Positions 22,935 to 34,999 of a stretch of DNA of 64,000 bases are shown here, piece by piece. Both the position numbers and the translations under genes were made by a program. The stretch spans positions 28,954,001 to 29,018,000 of the forward strand of contig OX485806.1 in assembly GCA_950295325.1 (NCBI GenBank). Reading direction: 5' to 3'. The DNA comes from Polytrichum commune. Taxonomy: Eukaryota; Streptophyta; Polytrichopsida; Polytrichales; Polytrichaceae. The notes under the pieces are model-generated. The model had not been told where the DNA came from and searched no databases. It worked only from the letters and a program-made list of their open reading frames with translations. Positions within the stretch are counted from its first letter, which is position 1, and the number at the start of each line of letters is the position of its first letter.

Positions 22935-25900
22935 CTACAGCTCTCCAGAGACAATCTCAGGCGGGAGGCTGACATCCATCACCCCTCTGCAAGTGATTAT
23001 GTTCCAAGCCTCCTTTAGCACAATGCCAGCCACTTCAACTGACCGCCATGAAAACTCCAGAAACCCAGGTTGCCTGTACTTTGTGAACCGCCAATCCTTT
23101 TGAGCGATGCGCCTCATGACTGGTGTGTCCAGACTCTCTGGTTGGCACATAGCACGACACACTTTGTAAGAAACTCAATTGAGCATGTGCCGTCCTGGCA
23201 TACGAATTGTGTCCCAGGTCATTCCTGGAACTTTGCAATCAGGACTAGGAGCCGTGTGCTCAGAGATCTTGCAAGCACGGTTCGAAAGGGAGCGTTTCGA
23301 ACGACTATGTCATGGTGGCTTTGACTCAATAACATTGATATTGTAAATGAGACTGATTTATGATATATGGCTTGCTTTCATCTGGTACCTTTCGGGATTA
23401 TTGGAGCTTTTGAAGCTTCAAAATGTCTAGTATACTAGCTTGGGTCAGTATCATCTTGACTAATTGCACATGTGCATATGAAAAAGTGTCCCAAGCCATC
23501 CTGCACCGTCTACTTGCTGGACATGCATGTCATCTTGGAACTTTGGAACGGTGACTGCATTAACGTGCATGTCCATCTTACAAAAGATACAAAATGGAAA
23601 GTAGACTACATTGATTAACTTAATTGGTGCATGTTACTGTTCGGAGTTACGCAGTTCAATAATGGCTTACTCAGGAGTTCAATTTTTACTAACGAAAGCT
23701 CAATAGGATGTTCTGACATTATAGAGCATAAATGACTTTGCTTGGTAAAATATTACATTCTTGTTAAATAATTATAGCACTCCGTAACTCCAAATAGTAG
23801 CATGCACTAATTGGGATAATCAGTGTAGTTTGGGCCTGTGCCATTCCAGCCCTTTGCAACCCGTGCATATGAAATAATGTTCCAGGCTGCACCATCCGCT
23901 CAAGTATGTTGCAAACTTCGAACCACATCGACTACATCAACAGACATGTCCCCTCACCGATCTCAAAGTTCCAAAAGTTATAGAGTATAATTTGAGCCCA
24001 TATTTGCCCAACTTGTTGCGCCTGTGCATTTAAATTGATGTCCCAAGCCAACCCTGCGCTGTCCACTCAAACATGTTGCCATCGACAACATCTTGTATTG
24101 GAACTTTGGAATGGGTTTATGCGTCATAACTCGTTTGCCCTTGCTGTTCCATACTTTCAAATATATAGTACACTAGTTTGAGCCCATATCGTCCTGACTC
24201 GTTGCTTCCGTGCATACGAATCAGTGACTTAGATCGTCCATTGAACATGCGGCCATTGACAGCAAGCTGTCTTTGGAAATTTGGAACAACGAATACGTCA
24301 ACGCCCATGCCACTCTCACCATTCCAAAGTTCCACAATGGATAGTAGGTTCAGCGTACAGCACTCATGTACAAGCAACAACACAACAAAATGTATACATG
24401 TATATACCACTTTGACACTCACTAGACACCAAGTCATTGCGTGACTAGACACTTACCAGCCCACATTCGCTTATCCTTGGCTTTACGGCAAAATGGGCGA
24501 ACTCCATCCCTCTTGATTTCCTCTTGTAACATTCGCCACTCCCCCTCCCTTTCTTGTTTTGTTACAAGTTTCGACTTTGAGACCTGTGAGCATTGAAATC
24601 ACAGTTATTGTAGGTCCAGTAACCTGACAACCACAATCAATGCTAAACTCAAGCTAAAATGACCACGTGTATAATAAGGCATCATGATGCCAAATAGGTG
24701 GCAACTAAAATAACCGAAATAACAGTTCTGAAGATTGAGCATACCAGACCTATGTGGAGACAATGTACAGATTTCAGAAAAATTAATTATTTTGAGCCTT
24801 ACTTGTTGATACAAAAAATAGGAAGGTCGAGGATGTCGAGTGAGATTGTGAGAGCGATCCACATCGACAAGTCCAAACTTGGGGCAATAACCATCAGCCC
24901 ACTCCCAGTTGTCTGAAATTGTCCAATGCAGGTAACCATCAACTGGCACCCCCTGCAATTTCAAATACCGGCCCATGTACTGTGAGACTATCTGATCAAC
25001 AAGTAGTACAAAGGTATTTGGTGACTCATATCGTCTTTAAAAATACTACAGTGCGCCCCTGGGGGGGGGGTTCCTATTTAGGGTCCTATTTAATGCTTCA
25101 AACTAAACATTTGAAAGAAAAAAATAGGATATTGAAAATTCATGTTGAAAATATACTAGATATATCTCATAAACATTCATCAAATGTGCAAAACATCCCA
25201 TTAATATGTGCCTTACTTTAATGCCTCTTCCAAATTACACCTTCTATCTGAAGTGGTTCATACCTCTACAAGGGAGTGACCCCCCGGGACAGTGCCATGT
25301 ATTGATACTTCACTGTGGCTTCAACTGTCCACGAAATAGAAGGCTAATGAAATTCACCTACCCAATTGTTGTCTTACTACAAAACCCTGAAATATCCCAA
25401 ATGATGACTAACCTGCTGCCTTGCTGCATGAATAGCCAGCAGATGTTCCAGAAGGTATGGACGACGGATTATGTCACGAGCATCTGCAAAACCATTCTCA
25501 GTGATAATGTAACGAAGTTTCGGCTGACGAGCTTTGTAACGGTTATGAAAAGCAACCAAAACTTGGAAGAGACCATCTGGGTACACACCCCGCCCGGCTT
25601 CGCTATATTCTTCCTCTGGAACCAACATTAACCCAGCTCCTGATAGGATCTCCTGCATCATCCAAAACAGTTTAACCTCTCATAAATTGTCATTTCAACA
25701 ACAATCAAAAACATTTAACGTCCCAATGCCCTTCCTAGTGGCAGTGGATGGCGTTTGTCAATAATAAGGTTCACTGCAAATATGGGTTCAACAGGTCCTA
25801 TAACAATAATCCCAGTTTCAAGTTTCAACGGGTGCATACGCAACTGGGTGGTTAGATGCTCACTAAGAATATTAAACTTTTTTAAAAGTCATGTGCAACT

Positions 25901-28900
25901 TTAACAGCTCATATCAAAGGGTGTTTGAAATAAATTGCAGGAGTTGTTCCTCTGAGAACAGTTCTGCTGTAGAGTGAAGAGAGAATTAAGTAAAGGAATC
26001 CCTGTACTTGTAAAGACAAGAGTTGAGAGTAGCTGAACCAAAAAGGAAAAAAGTCCCAAAGACCTATAGTGGTAATAGATATGGTTAAGCCAATTAACAT
26101 CACAAAAGCATAATGATATACAAAACCAATTTGATGTTTTCATCGCACCTGGCCATAGTAGTTGATGCCACAATAATCTAGATGGTTTTGAATGTCATCA
26201 ATCCATTGGAACTCTGTTAACATCCTTGTTACATATACAATTGGGAGATCCAGCAGTCCATATGGTTGTATAACTCCTACATGGTGTGCAACCCCAACAA
26301 CCGCGTCCAAACCCCTGGATGGAGGCAAAGGTCACAGCTCCACATTAATTCATCATATAAGCTAATTTCCGGTCAAAGTTCCCTATAGTGAAAACTTGAT
26401 TGTGAGGTCAACATTTTCCATCTTAGATTACAAGGTATCTTACTACTCTGATGATGCCCAACATCTCATTAGATAGAGTTATCCACAAAGTCTCTCAAAG
26501 AGGGACCAGATTCCTAGTTTGGTGTCTCTTTGAGAGAGTTTTATATTAAGAGCTCGTTAGGGCGTCTTGTGTCAGAGCCTAATTTTGAAAGTAGGGCGAA
26601 CCTATCAAGCCCTCTCTTTCAATCCAAAATTGGTTTTAGAGATTTTTAGGATCTGCAATAGGATCGCATCCATGAGTCCTGCAGCCATAGATCCAGCCTT
26701 AAGCTATGCAACGTTAGCTTGGCCTACCGACCCTAGCATGACAAGCTAGACACCCAATTTCTACTATCAGAGCCCCACTCTTTTAGGATGTTAAGTTTAA
26801 AGGTTATGAAAAATTGGCTGACTTTATGCATAAGCTCTCAAATTCATTTTTAAGCCAACTCACCTGGAGATTGATCAGGAGACATTACAGATAACTTTAT
26901 TTTACATTGAGATTGAATCAATTCTCATAATTCATTAGGATTAAAAAAAATCATGTCCACAAGATAAAACTGTACAGACACGAAATAGTCAGATTTCCTT
27001 GTAATGAATGTAGTAATTGAGACTAAATCAATCCACCTAGTAAATAAATGGCACACTCACCCATCATGGAGAGACTTGTATGCAAGTTTATGAGCTTCCG
27101 TGATTTCACGCATGGCTGTGCCATACTGTCCCCATGGTGTGAAGCAGTAGAGTGATTCTAGTTTGGAAGGCTTGTTACCAGGGGGCCAAGTTCCAGAACA
27201 GTGGCTGAGAATGACGAAAATATGCGGCTCATTGAAAGTCACCCAATAGTCAACGTACTCCCCAAAGTGCTTCTTGGAAAACCTGTGTCATTCATCCTCC
27301 AAAGCTTAAATCTTACGAAAGAAACCTTCTTAACAAAAAGGATACTGTCTACTACAGCCCATGGCATCCATTAATACCTATTCCAGAATAAATCAGACTT
27401 AAACAGTCTTTCAACATGGACAGAAAGGAAAAATGTGGAGGTCGTGGGAATCTCCTTACCTCGTAAAATCAGTAAAATACAATTTAGTTCGAGGATCAAC
27501 CCATCCTCCATAAGCCACGGCCCACTTCGGCATCGAGTGATGGAAAAGTGTGAGCATCACACGCATGTTGCTCTCCTTTACCTTTTTCAAAATCCATTGA
27601 TAATGCTCAACTGCTTCCATGTCCACCTTCCCAACCCAACAGAGTCACCCCTCTTTTCTCATCTTGAATATGACACACTTTTCAGCTCAAAGTTTTGACG
27701 CTGTGTAGCCCTCAAGGGGCGTTCGTGATTTACTTTTCTTTGGATTTATTTATGAGATACAAGGAGGGACAAGATGCATTGATGACAACCACAGCCACGA
27801 CTACTCTACCTTGCCCAACTTGATAAAAGGTGTAGTTGGGAGACTTGCAATAGTTGTAGTTTACTTTCCTTGTTTCTAGTTTGCTTGTAGGTCCTATGTG
27901 GCATCGGGAGAGAACTTCAAGGCCAAAGCATGGGAGAAAGTTTGTAGGAGGCAAGTTCTTCTTCAACAAACTTTCCACTAGAATGTATGAATTTTTTATC
28001 TCCACTCCAGAGATTGCACCAATAGGAGAGACAATCATTGAGGTCAAATACAACTGTTTCAATTACAAGTGGTAGTTATGTGTAAAGGAAAATGAAAATT
28101 GAAAGTGGTCCCGAGCGAAAAATACAACCACGATCATTCAAATAGTTGTATGTTAAGACCCATTTAATCGTTAATTCTTGATTATGAATCCATCAACAAG
28201 GTTATAAATCCAGGAACTCTTTAGATAACTGTAAAGTCCCAGACACCTATGGAATTCCTGTGAGCTAGTAGAATGACAGGTAGGCCCAGTTATTCGTCCA
28301 TATAATGATAGTTAAGTATGAGCACCTATCAGTTACATATATCACTCTTTTGCACATTGCACTGTCGTAAAATGTGTGTGGTTTAAAACATCGAGAAGTC
28401 TTAGGCGACACTTAAAAAACAAGAAATCTACTTAGAGACATACCACATCCTCAATTCCTTTGTGAGGCTCCACTGGCACGATTCGCCCCCAATCGACGCC
28501 AAGACGAAAAACAGTTGATCCAGCTTCCTTTGCGAGGTTTATCTCTACCTCGGGATTCGACCAAAAGCGCAATCGTTCGGCTGCAAGAGGAATGTCGAGC
28601 CATGCCCGGACATGGGGGTCGTCAGGTTTCTGATATTCCACACATTTGCCACAACCAGCACCTCAGATGCATTGACTGCGATGACAGTTAACCTGTAGAC
28701 CCTAAACCCTAAACCCTACCTCTTCTTGGTTGAAGAAAAAGGAGTTCTACTATACGCGGAAGTATGCTTCTGCGCTTGAAGTAAGAATGACAAGAGAGTT
28801 CACAGAATGTGATGTATTAGATAAAGGCCACCCGGTTGAGTCCACCCAATGCCACTATCTAACATAATTTCCATGGGGCAAAGATATGAACAATATTGAA

Positions 28901-29975
28901 GAACTTTGTAAACAACATATTTGTTGGACTATATACTATTTTCTGAATGAGGTGAATGTGAGGTTCATCCTAAGAAACTATAGGTGGAGAGCATAATCTC
29001 TTCCCGATGGAAGTTCCAATTTTAATACCACCAACATGCAAGCATCACAGTAAGGATATGTCCAGACGCCAGTCGCAACGAGTCACCAGTTATATGATTT
29101 ATCCTCCTATTGACTTCAGTGAGGGAGAGATAGCTTATACAAAATAGCCCAAAAAGTATTGGAAGCGTGCCACACGAACATGCAGGTGATGATAATTCTA
29201 GTCAATTGAGAAAATTCACTACAACACAGATTCGGAAGGCACATCAGGAAATTACCGAGTTCTGTGCAAATTCAACCCACGAATCATTCAAATTGTCTTC
29301 GACATGTGCTGGAGCTGTCGCTAGTCCAAAGAAGAAATCTGTAGTTGTCGACTCGCAACCTGGATTCCCTCAGCCAATTCCATATCAAACTCACAAACTC
29401 CCTCTGAATGCCCACCAAATCCTCAAATAAAACTTCATAAAAAAAGAATCCACCACTGAATTCCAATGTAACTTCCAACGGAACCTCCACTTAAGGGAGT
29501 GGCCACTTCCACCTCCACAGATTGCAAACATCCCAGGGTGGCAACTTACACATAATTATTTTCAGCCATGGTCAATTATCGTAAGGCGTCAAAGTGGAAT
29601 AATCAGAGAATTTGCAACTTATGCATAATTAATTTTCGGCCATCAAAAATGAAATAGTTAGACAAGTGGCAACTTATGGCATAATGATTTTCAGCCATAC
29701 TTAATCACCGTAAGACATCCAAATGGAGTAATTTGGGGATATTTCTCATCGTAAGGAATCGTAAGTTTACCTGAGTCGGATGATGTTTGAAGGCCAGAGT
29801 GGCAGGATTTCTCGACAGATTGGTCAAAATTCGCCAACACTTCGGGGTCCGGAGAAAAGGGCAGCTGCGGCTGGTGCGGCCACAGGATGAGCGGGATCAG
29901 AGCGAAACAAAGGAGAAGGTAGGCAGCTGCAATTGCCCCCACACTCATACAGCAAATTCGCACCGCCCTCGCCAT
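22935..29975 (-). CDS. SFR2: SFR2-like GH1 family galactolipid galactosyltransferase
   Basis: SFR2 moves galactose between galactolipids in the outer chloroplast envelope during freezing and other stress. Exons (5' to 3'): 29975-29771, 29338-29256, 28629-28444, 27626-27460, 27282-27061, 26314-26149, 25652-25413, 24952-24803, 24583-24457, 23137-22935 (TAG); 582 aa, phases consistent. A hydrophobic helix at residues 11-32 matches the N-terminal anchor of the family. SFR2 signatures: FFFGLATAPAHVED, FHHSMPKWA, FTDFTR, and the tail block ESLDTPVMRRIAQKDWRF. Catalytic acid/base E232 (TFNEP) and nucleophile E395 (ITENG) are present, 163 residues apart. The Lys-rich insertion that Arabidopsis SFR2 carries after its FFFGLATAP block appears absent: the frame runs from FAQNS straight to KPDDPHVRAW. 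The long last intron holds a tandem array and a MITE. Confidence 0.93.
23420..24330 (+). repeat. Array of four degenerate units of about 160-190 bp in the last SFR2-like intron
   Basis: Units begin near 23430, 23830, 23985 and 24170. Each has, in order, 'agt.tagtttgagcc..tat', 'ttg..cgtgcatatgaa', 'gtcccaagcc..cctgcaccgtcca', 'catgtt', 'ttggaactttggaac', 'gcatt.acg.gcatgtcc' and 'accattccaaagtt'. The first and second units are separated by an inserted inverted-repeat element. The array takes up most of the intron between the last two exons of the SFR2-like gene. Confidence 0.8.
23630..23824. mobile_element. MITE-like element inserted in the intron array
   Basis: The left end TTAATTGGTGCATGTTACTG, then 'ttcggagttacg', pairs with the right end, which read in reverse is CCAATTAGTGCATGCTACTA followed by 'tttggagttacgg'. 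The inverted repeats are about 30 bp and the element about 195 bp. It splits the repeat array between its first and second units, so it arrived after the array formed. No coding capacity. Confidence 0.75.
26486..26543. repeat. Short foldback in an SFR2-like intron
   Basis: 'aaagtctctcaaagagg' is followed about 20 bases later by 'gtctctttgagagagttt', its near-exact reverse complement. The stem is about 17 bp with one or two mismatches. It lies in the intron between exons 5 and 6 of the SFR2-like gene. It may be a remnant MITE end. Confidence 0.55.
28698..28718. repeat. Short interstitial telomere-type repeat
   Basis: Three consecutive copies of the plant telomere unit (CCCTAAA; the last incomplete) in intron 2 of the SFR2-like gene. 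Plant telo-boxes of one or two units are common near promoters of growth and translation genes; three units in an intron is slightly unusual. On the coding strand it reads AGGGTTTAGGGTTTAGGG. Confidence 0.8.
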
Positions 29976-30934
29976 AATTTCTGTCGCTCACAAAAAAATA
30001 TTATTCCCTCCTCGCAAAAGTATTTCAATCCTTGGGGAAAACAATTGAGCTTTAAACAAAATGCAACATCGCAGGGAATTTCTAGCCAAAAGATACCGAG
30101 TTCACCCACACCTCCAACAACTAATCCACTAGGTGACTCTTCCGACAAGCTACGATTGAAATCGCATTTCACGACACAGAAACCAAGAAAGATTGAACCC
30201 AAAGCTCCCAAACAAAATCTTATGAATCCAACTCTGCAAATCCTATCACGGAGAAGCCCAATTGCCGTCTCTCTTGAGTTTCGATAAACCCAGAATCTTG
30301 GAACCCCAAACCCCAGGACATGAGAATTTGAGTATGTGGAATTGGAGTGAATTCCATCTGACTTCCGTTAAGCTTAGTGTGAATGTGGATTGATTGATCG
30401 ATAGGCTGCGATTGAAGGGACGAAGGTGGCTCCACTTGGCATCTAATGTCGCTTCCGACACATGGCAGGATTTGTGCCCTTTTGCTTGCATTCCTCAAAA
30501 TGGAAACTCCAAAGGAAAGGCTTGGCCTATGCTGTACCGACACGTGGCACCAATGTATATGGGAAAGGTTTGAAGACTACACTATATATATTTTATTCAA
30601 TGTTATTATAATAATTTATATCACTGTGGTGCATAATCAGATGACACTTCTTATGAATAAGTTCACAAAATGTCATGAATGATTGAAATTTGGATGATAT
30701 CTATGCTAATTATTGAAACAAAGTTCTGCATTGTAACCAAACTCTATACTAAAATATTGTCATGGATGATTGAAACTTGGATGAAGAATCACCTGGTAAA
30801 TGACAGTTATTGCAACAGTGTTGGTGAAACCACACAAGCAGTTTCCAAATAGTAATGAGCAAGACAATAGAGTTGGGGACACTAAATACAATATTTAGTC
30901 TTCTTGACGTAATTGGCCCTTATTTGGTTATGTT
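29976..30934. other. 5' flank of the SFR2-like gene, no further gene
   Basis: The first few hundred bases are presumably promoter and 5' UTR of the minus-strand SFR2-like gene. A plausible TATA-like run is not distinguishable from general AT-richness. Around 30890-30910 'gacactaaatacaatatttagtc' repeats the palindromic signature of the TTTAGTGTCAC family, as a small fragment. Open frames here are antisense or short and show no family signal. Confidence 0.45.
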
Positions 30935-31275
30935 TTGATGTTAGCGACACTAAATAGTCTTATCGGTGTGGGTGGAGAATTAGCATGGAAACAATTATTG
31001 TGGGCCAAAATAATTTTCTAGTAAAGGTGGATTTAACAGGGTCCCAAGACCCCGGGTCTTCCCCTAAGTCTTCATGAAGACTTCCAACCAACACTTTGCA
31101 TATTAGTTATAGGAAGAAAGTAGCACAAAATAAATAATCATCCACATTAATTTTGTAGGAAAAAAACAATTAATATGGTCCACATTGATTTCCTACTAAA
31201 AATTAGTAAGGGTTGATGATTAGCGTGAGCTCTAGAAATTATTTTGGTCCACAATAATAGGACTATTTAGTGTAC
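30935..31275. mobile_element. Full-length copy of the 'CCTATTAxTGTGG' MITE family
   Basis: Left end 'actaaatagtcttatcggtgtgg'; right end read in reverse 'actaaatagtcctattattgtgg'. The terminal inverted repeats are about 23 bp with few mismatches. The interior shares 'gtggat.taacagggtcccaag', 'tcttcccctaagtcttcatg' and 'gaagacttccaaccaacac' with the copies at 22411 and 54250. Confidence 0.72.
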
Positions 31276-31639
31276 CTTGTACTAAGTGCTCAGATTTACC
31301 ATGTTAAAATTTGGGACCCCCATTTAGATGTGCAAATCCTTAGCAAGATGCATGAACTTGTAACATTAATGAATAGACCAATTGGTCTAGATAAAACTAA
31401 AGTTGAATTTTAGAGGTCCTCCCAAAATCCTAGTGGAATATATTGGTAATCAGATTGACTTTGTGTTTGCACATCCCCAATTTTGACAATACCTATGATG
31501 TCTCATGTCAAAGTGTGTTCTTCAATAACCTATCATATTTTTTTGGCCAAATTTGGAGAACTTCCCACATAATTATATGCTCTTAACCTAAGTATGGGTT
31601 TTCAACATCGGCTTGCCCACCAACCCTCCTCTTAGTTAG

Positions 31640-32175
31640 GCCCTTGCCACACGGACGGCAAGGCTATCTGCCGTCCTGGCTAGGGCTTCGCACATAGTAG
31701 CTGGGTACAGCAGGGACAGTACCATCGACTGCAACCACACGGGCGGAGGGGAAGGGGGTTGAGGTGGCCTACCGTGTCAGAAGAAGCCCAACATCTTCCA
31801 AGGAGATTCCAGCCAGCAGAGCCGAGACTGAGCCGGGAAGGAAGCTCGGCGGTGGGCCCGGGGTGGCATGTACCGGGTTTCGGGGATTACCAGGGGCCTT
31901 CCCCTGGTAGTTTTGTACCACCTGCGGCAGCGGCCACATCACCTTGCCGGTGGTCCTTCTGCCCCTCGTGTGGTATGGCCACGGGGAACCCAGCCAATCG
32001 CAGGCCAGGATTCGAGCAAATTGCCAGTGGTGTGGCAACGGCCTTAGTCAGTCAAGCAACCTCACTTTCCCGACACCTTGACAAACAAGTATTTGACATC
32101 TGGCACAAATCGACAACCATGTGGAAGGCATCATGGTGTCTATTCATTGGGAACCCCTTGACAACCCAACAACAT
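31640..32175. other. GC-rich island of unknown origin
   Basis: About 500 bases much richer in G+C than the surroundings, beginning in 'cccttgccacacggacggcaagg' and continuing to about 32050. Both strands have open frames (31759-32193 plus, 31769-32038 minus), as GC-rich sequence often does, and neither resembles a protein I know. It immediately precedes the 94-bp array and the LINE tail, so it may be part of the same decayed element. Confidence 0.4.
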
Positions 32176-32555
32176 AAAAAAAATCACATTTGATGATATC
32201 AAGGAGGTTTTTCTTGCTAAAGAGTGGAACTCTTTCCATCTCTCAGGGAAGAAACTACATTACCCTCATTGAAAAAATCGCATTTGATGATATCAAGGAG
32301 GTTTTTCTTGCTAAAGAGTGGAACTCTTTCCATCTCTCAGGGAAGAAACTACATTACCCTCATTGAAAAAATCACATTTGATGATACCAAGGAGGTTTTT
32401 CTTGCTAAAGAGTGGAACTCTTTCCATCTCTCATGGAAGAAACTACATTACCCTCGTTGAAAAAATCACATTTGATGATATCAAGGAGGTTTTTCTTGCT
32501 AAAGAGTGGAACTCTTTCCATCTCTCATGGAAGAAACTATATTAGCTTCATTGAC
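32176..32555 (+). repeat. 94-bp tandem array, about four copies
   Basis: The unit begins 'aaatcacatttgatgata' and passes through 'caaggaggtttttcttgcta', 'aagagtggaactctttccat' and 'gaagaaactacattaccctc'. Copies start near 32181, 32275, 32369 and 32463 and are nearly identical, differing by single bases such as 'cagggaag' against 'catggaag'. Because 94 is not a multiple of three, the reading frame shifts from copy to copy, which argues against a selected protein repeat. The array leads straight into the LINE tail. Confidence 0.93.
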
Positions 32556-32835
32556 ACCACCACAACGCAAGATCATTGTTGCTTACCACACCTCGAATCA
32601 TAGGCTTGCCATTGAAAGTGGATAGTGGTTTACTATACCTATCTCTAGAGATGATAGATTATGCCACTTTTGCTCTTGTAATGTAGTTGAAATGAAGCAC
32701 ACCTTGTGTTGGAGTGTCCCCGAGAGTAGAGGCACCCATAAGCGATCACTTACAAGATTTTGCGCCATATATGGAGCAGTATGAGGCAGTGCAAATTTTT
32801 CCCATGTAGGAAGATAGAAATCAAGAGGACTACAA
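32556..32835 (+). mobile_element. Decayed non-LTR retrotransposon (LINE) C-terminal remnant
   Basis: Read with one stop and one frameshift, the sequence gives SNHRLAIESG, stop, WFTIPISRDDRLCHFCS, then VVEMKHTL and LECP. This matches the tail of many LINE reverse transcriptases (HRLAIETGRW..IPR..R.C..C...VEDE.H.L..CP), a CCHC-like zinc motif near the C-terminus. No reverse transcriptase core remains upstream, so the element is dead and 5'-truncated or rearranged. Confidence 0.75.
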
Positions 32836-34999
32836 GTCTTTTTGGTAAACTTATTCCTTAAATTGAAATTACTGTGAATTTTTTACGACAAAAGTTGGCC
32901 CAAACGTATTACCAATGTCTAGAGTGTGTTGTAACTGCTTATTCCTCCTCACTTTAGCACTCAAAACCAGGACATGTGTCATGGCATTATTGGTTCTAGC
33001 TTGATCGAAATTCAATCCCAGCCTACTCGAAATTGAGTCCGAACCTCATCAAAATTTTGGTACCCTATAGATTGTTGATGGGGTCTTGGTCGGTAATAAG
33101 CACCTTTACTCTATATAACCTCCATTAAAGATAAGTTTAAGGCATTATCATAGGTTGAAAGCCGGTTTGGCACAAAATAATTATAAAATTAAATTTCATA
33201 TTTTTTTGAAATGATAGACACTATTTTCCATGATTTCTTTAGTTTACCAAAAACATGGTATTCTCTCTATCTTCACAAACCTATCTAGTGTTAATCAACT
33301 ATAGGTTATTACATAGAGGAGGGGTTCACATTATATTCCACATTGTCCTTAGTCATTGCAAAGAATATGTATTAACATAAAATTGCAAGACTATGTACCA
33401 AGTCTTAGCTTGGTCTATGTCCGTAATACATTTTCTAGACCTCGATTTCTTATAGAAGATGCACTTATTTGGAATTATGTCCAACTAGAGAAAGTTGGTA
33501 CATGAAAAAAAAAATTATGTCCAAGAATAACTTTATGATTTGAATTTTCTTTCTGCAAAAGATATGAATAAATTTCAGCAAGCACTCTCAAGAAGCTTTG
33601 AAGAGAAAATGTGTTATGAACAGATTTTCGGAGCTTGATTATGCTAAGAAGATATTTTTTTTGGCATTGTCTTAAATTAAGAAAACTTAGACAATCAAAT
33701 ATAGAACCGCCTCCAACATTAAAAAGTGCAATTTGAAGTTGTTATACAAAAGTTACAATCAAATACATACATGAGGACTAAGGGGGCTTTACATACCCCA
33801 CATGGATTGGGGACACCTCATGGGGAAGACTTGTATACTAGAACATAATGCTAATATAATGTTGAATGTGAACATCTTTTACCTATTAATTGGATATTTG
33901 TTAACTAGCCAGAATTGTGAAAAAGTCGTAGGAAAGTGTAGGATTTTTTGAAACTATTATTTAAAATGCCGAACTGACTTTTGGCACTTTAAATAATTAT
34001 CCAGTACATTTGTGCCAAAGCAACTATCAACCTACAGTATGCAGAATATAGTATCAGGGAGTTCAAGTCTTTCTTCAATTGGACCATCAAATCAAGATGA
34101 GCGTCTATGTCACGGAGGCTACCCCACTCTGCCACTCTAGAGAAATAGAGAATTAGTTGGTTTGACAACATCATGATGCACTTTTAGTCCCATCAGCCTT
34201 TTGGCTACCCGGACTTTAGATTGATCCCATTTCATTGTTGAATCGCAAGGAGTAACTCCCTCATAGTGTGTGAATCGTGTCCATATACTGGTATGTGGCC
34301 CTATTGTGGGATAATTCTTCAGTCTCCACATGCAATTTGGGTTTTGTGAATTGGATTGGGAATTATATCATCTAATTAGCAATTGTGATCCACGAAGATT
34401 GTCTAAATTTTAACTTTTGAAATCGGAGTCGAGACGCAAAAGTTTTAAGAGATGAAAGTGAAGATTTTCTTTTCTCTTCAAGGCATTGCATAGGCCCACC
34501 CACATGTGTTGGCAATTGAATGTATGATGATGTATGTATTTGAAGATTATAACAAGCATGCTTATTTTATTTTTATTTCCAATTGTTTGTATTCCATATC
34601 CACAAGTGAGACAATTTATTTTTAAATTTCAAAATTGTCAAGTATATCTATGAGACTATTGTGTATTCATTGATTTGTATGTATAGTCTTCTTTTTGATA
34701 ATGAAAGTTTCATTTATAGGAGGTTTCCATAAAGGGTCTTGCATTCACATGGCTCTCACTCTCAAAAAAGAATGCCAAACATAAATGTGAATACAACTGA
34801 TAATCAAGAAGAAGTCTATGGGCGATGAAAGCAGCTTCTGGCTTCTAGTGAGGCCACGTTGCCTTTGCTTTCTCGACCGTCGGATTTGACCGATGTAACC
34901 CTCCTCCCCTGATCTCCTCCGTTCCTGCCACCACTCATCCACTACGTTGTATGGATGTCATCTTTAGGTCATTCCAACCATGTCTAGTTGTGGAGAATC
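32836..34999. other. Intergenic stretch, no gene recognised
   Basis: AT-rich, with no open frame that resembles a known protein. The segment 34350-34445 is the partner of the dispersed repeat at 9608-9725. A CT-rich/purine-rich patch lies at about 34800-34940 with an antisense frame that looks like low-complexity sequence. Confidence 0.45.

Noticed and set aside
22749-23018. 89-codon plus-strand open frame
   Set aside because: Antisense to the last SFR2-like exon, which has clear family matches in the other strand.
24117-24452. 111-codon minus-strand and 88-codon plus-strand open frames
   Set aside because: They fall in the repeat array of the last SFR2-like intron and do not persist between units.
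29787-30287. 166-codon plus-strand open frame
   Set aside because: Antisense to exon 1 and the 5' flank of the SFR2-like gene; no protein family recognised.
31759-32193. 144-codon open frame in the GC-rich island
   Set aside because: Both strands are open there because stop codons are rare in GC-rich DNA; no known family, and its end runs into the 94-bp array.
32176-32555. Possible CRISPR-like array (regular direct repeats)
   Set aside because: The units are contiguous 94-bp copies with no unique spacers, in a plant nuclear context next to a LINE tail.
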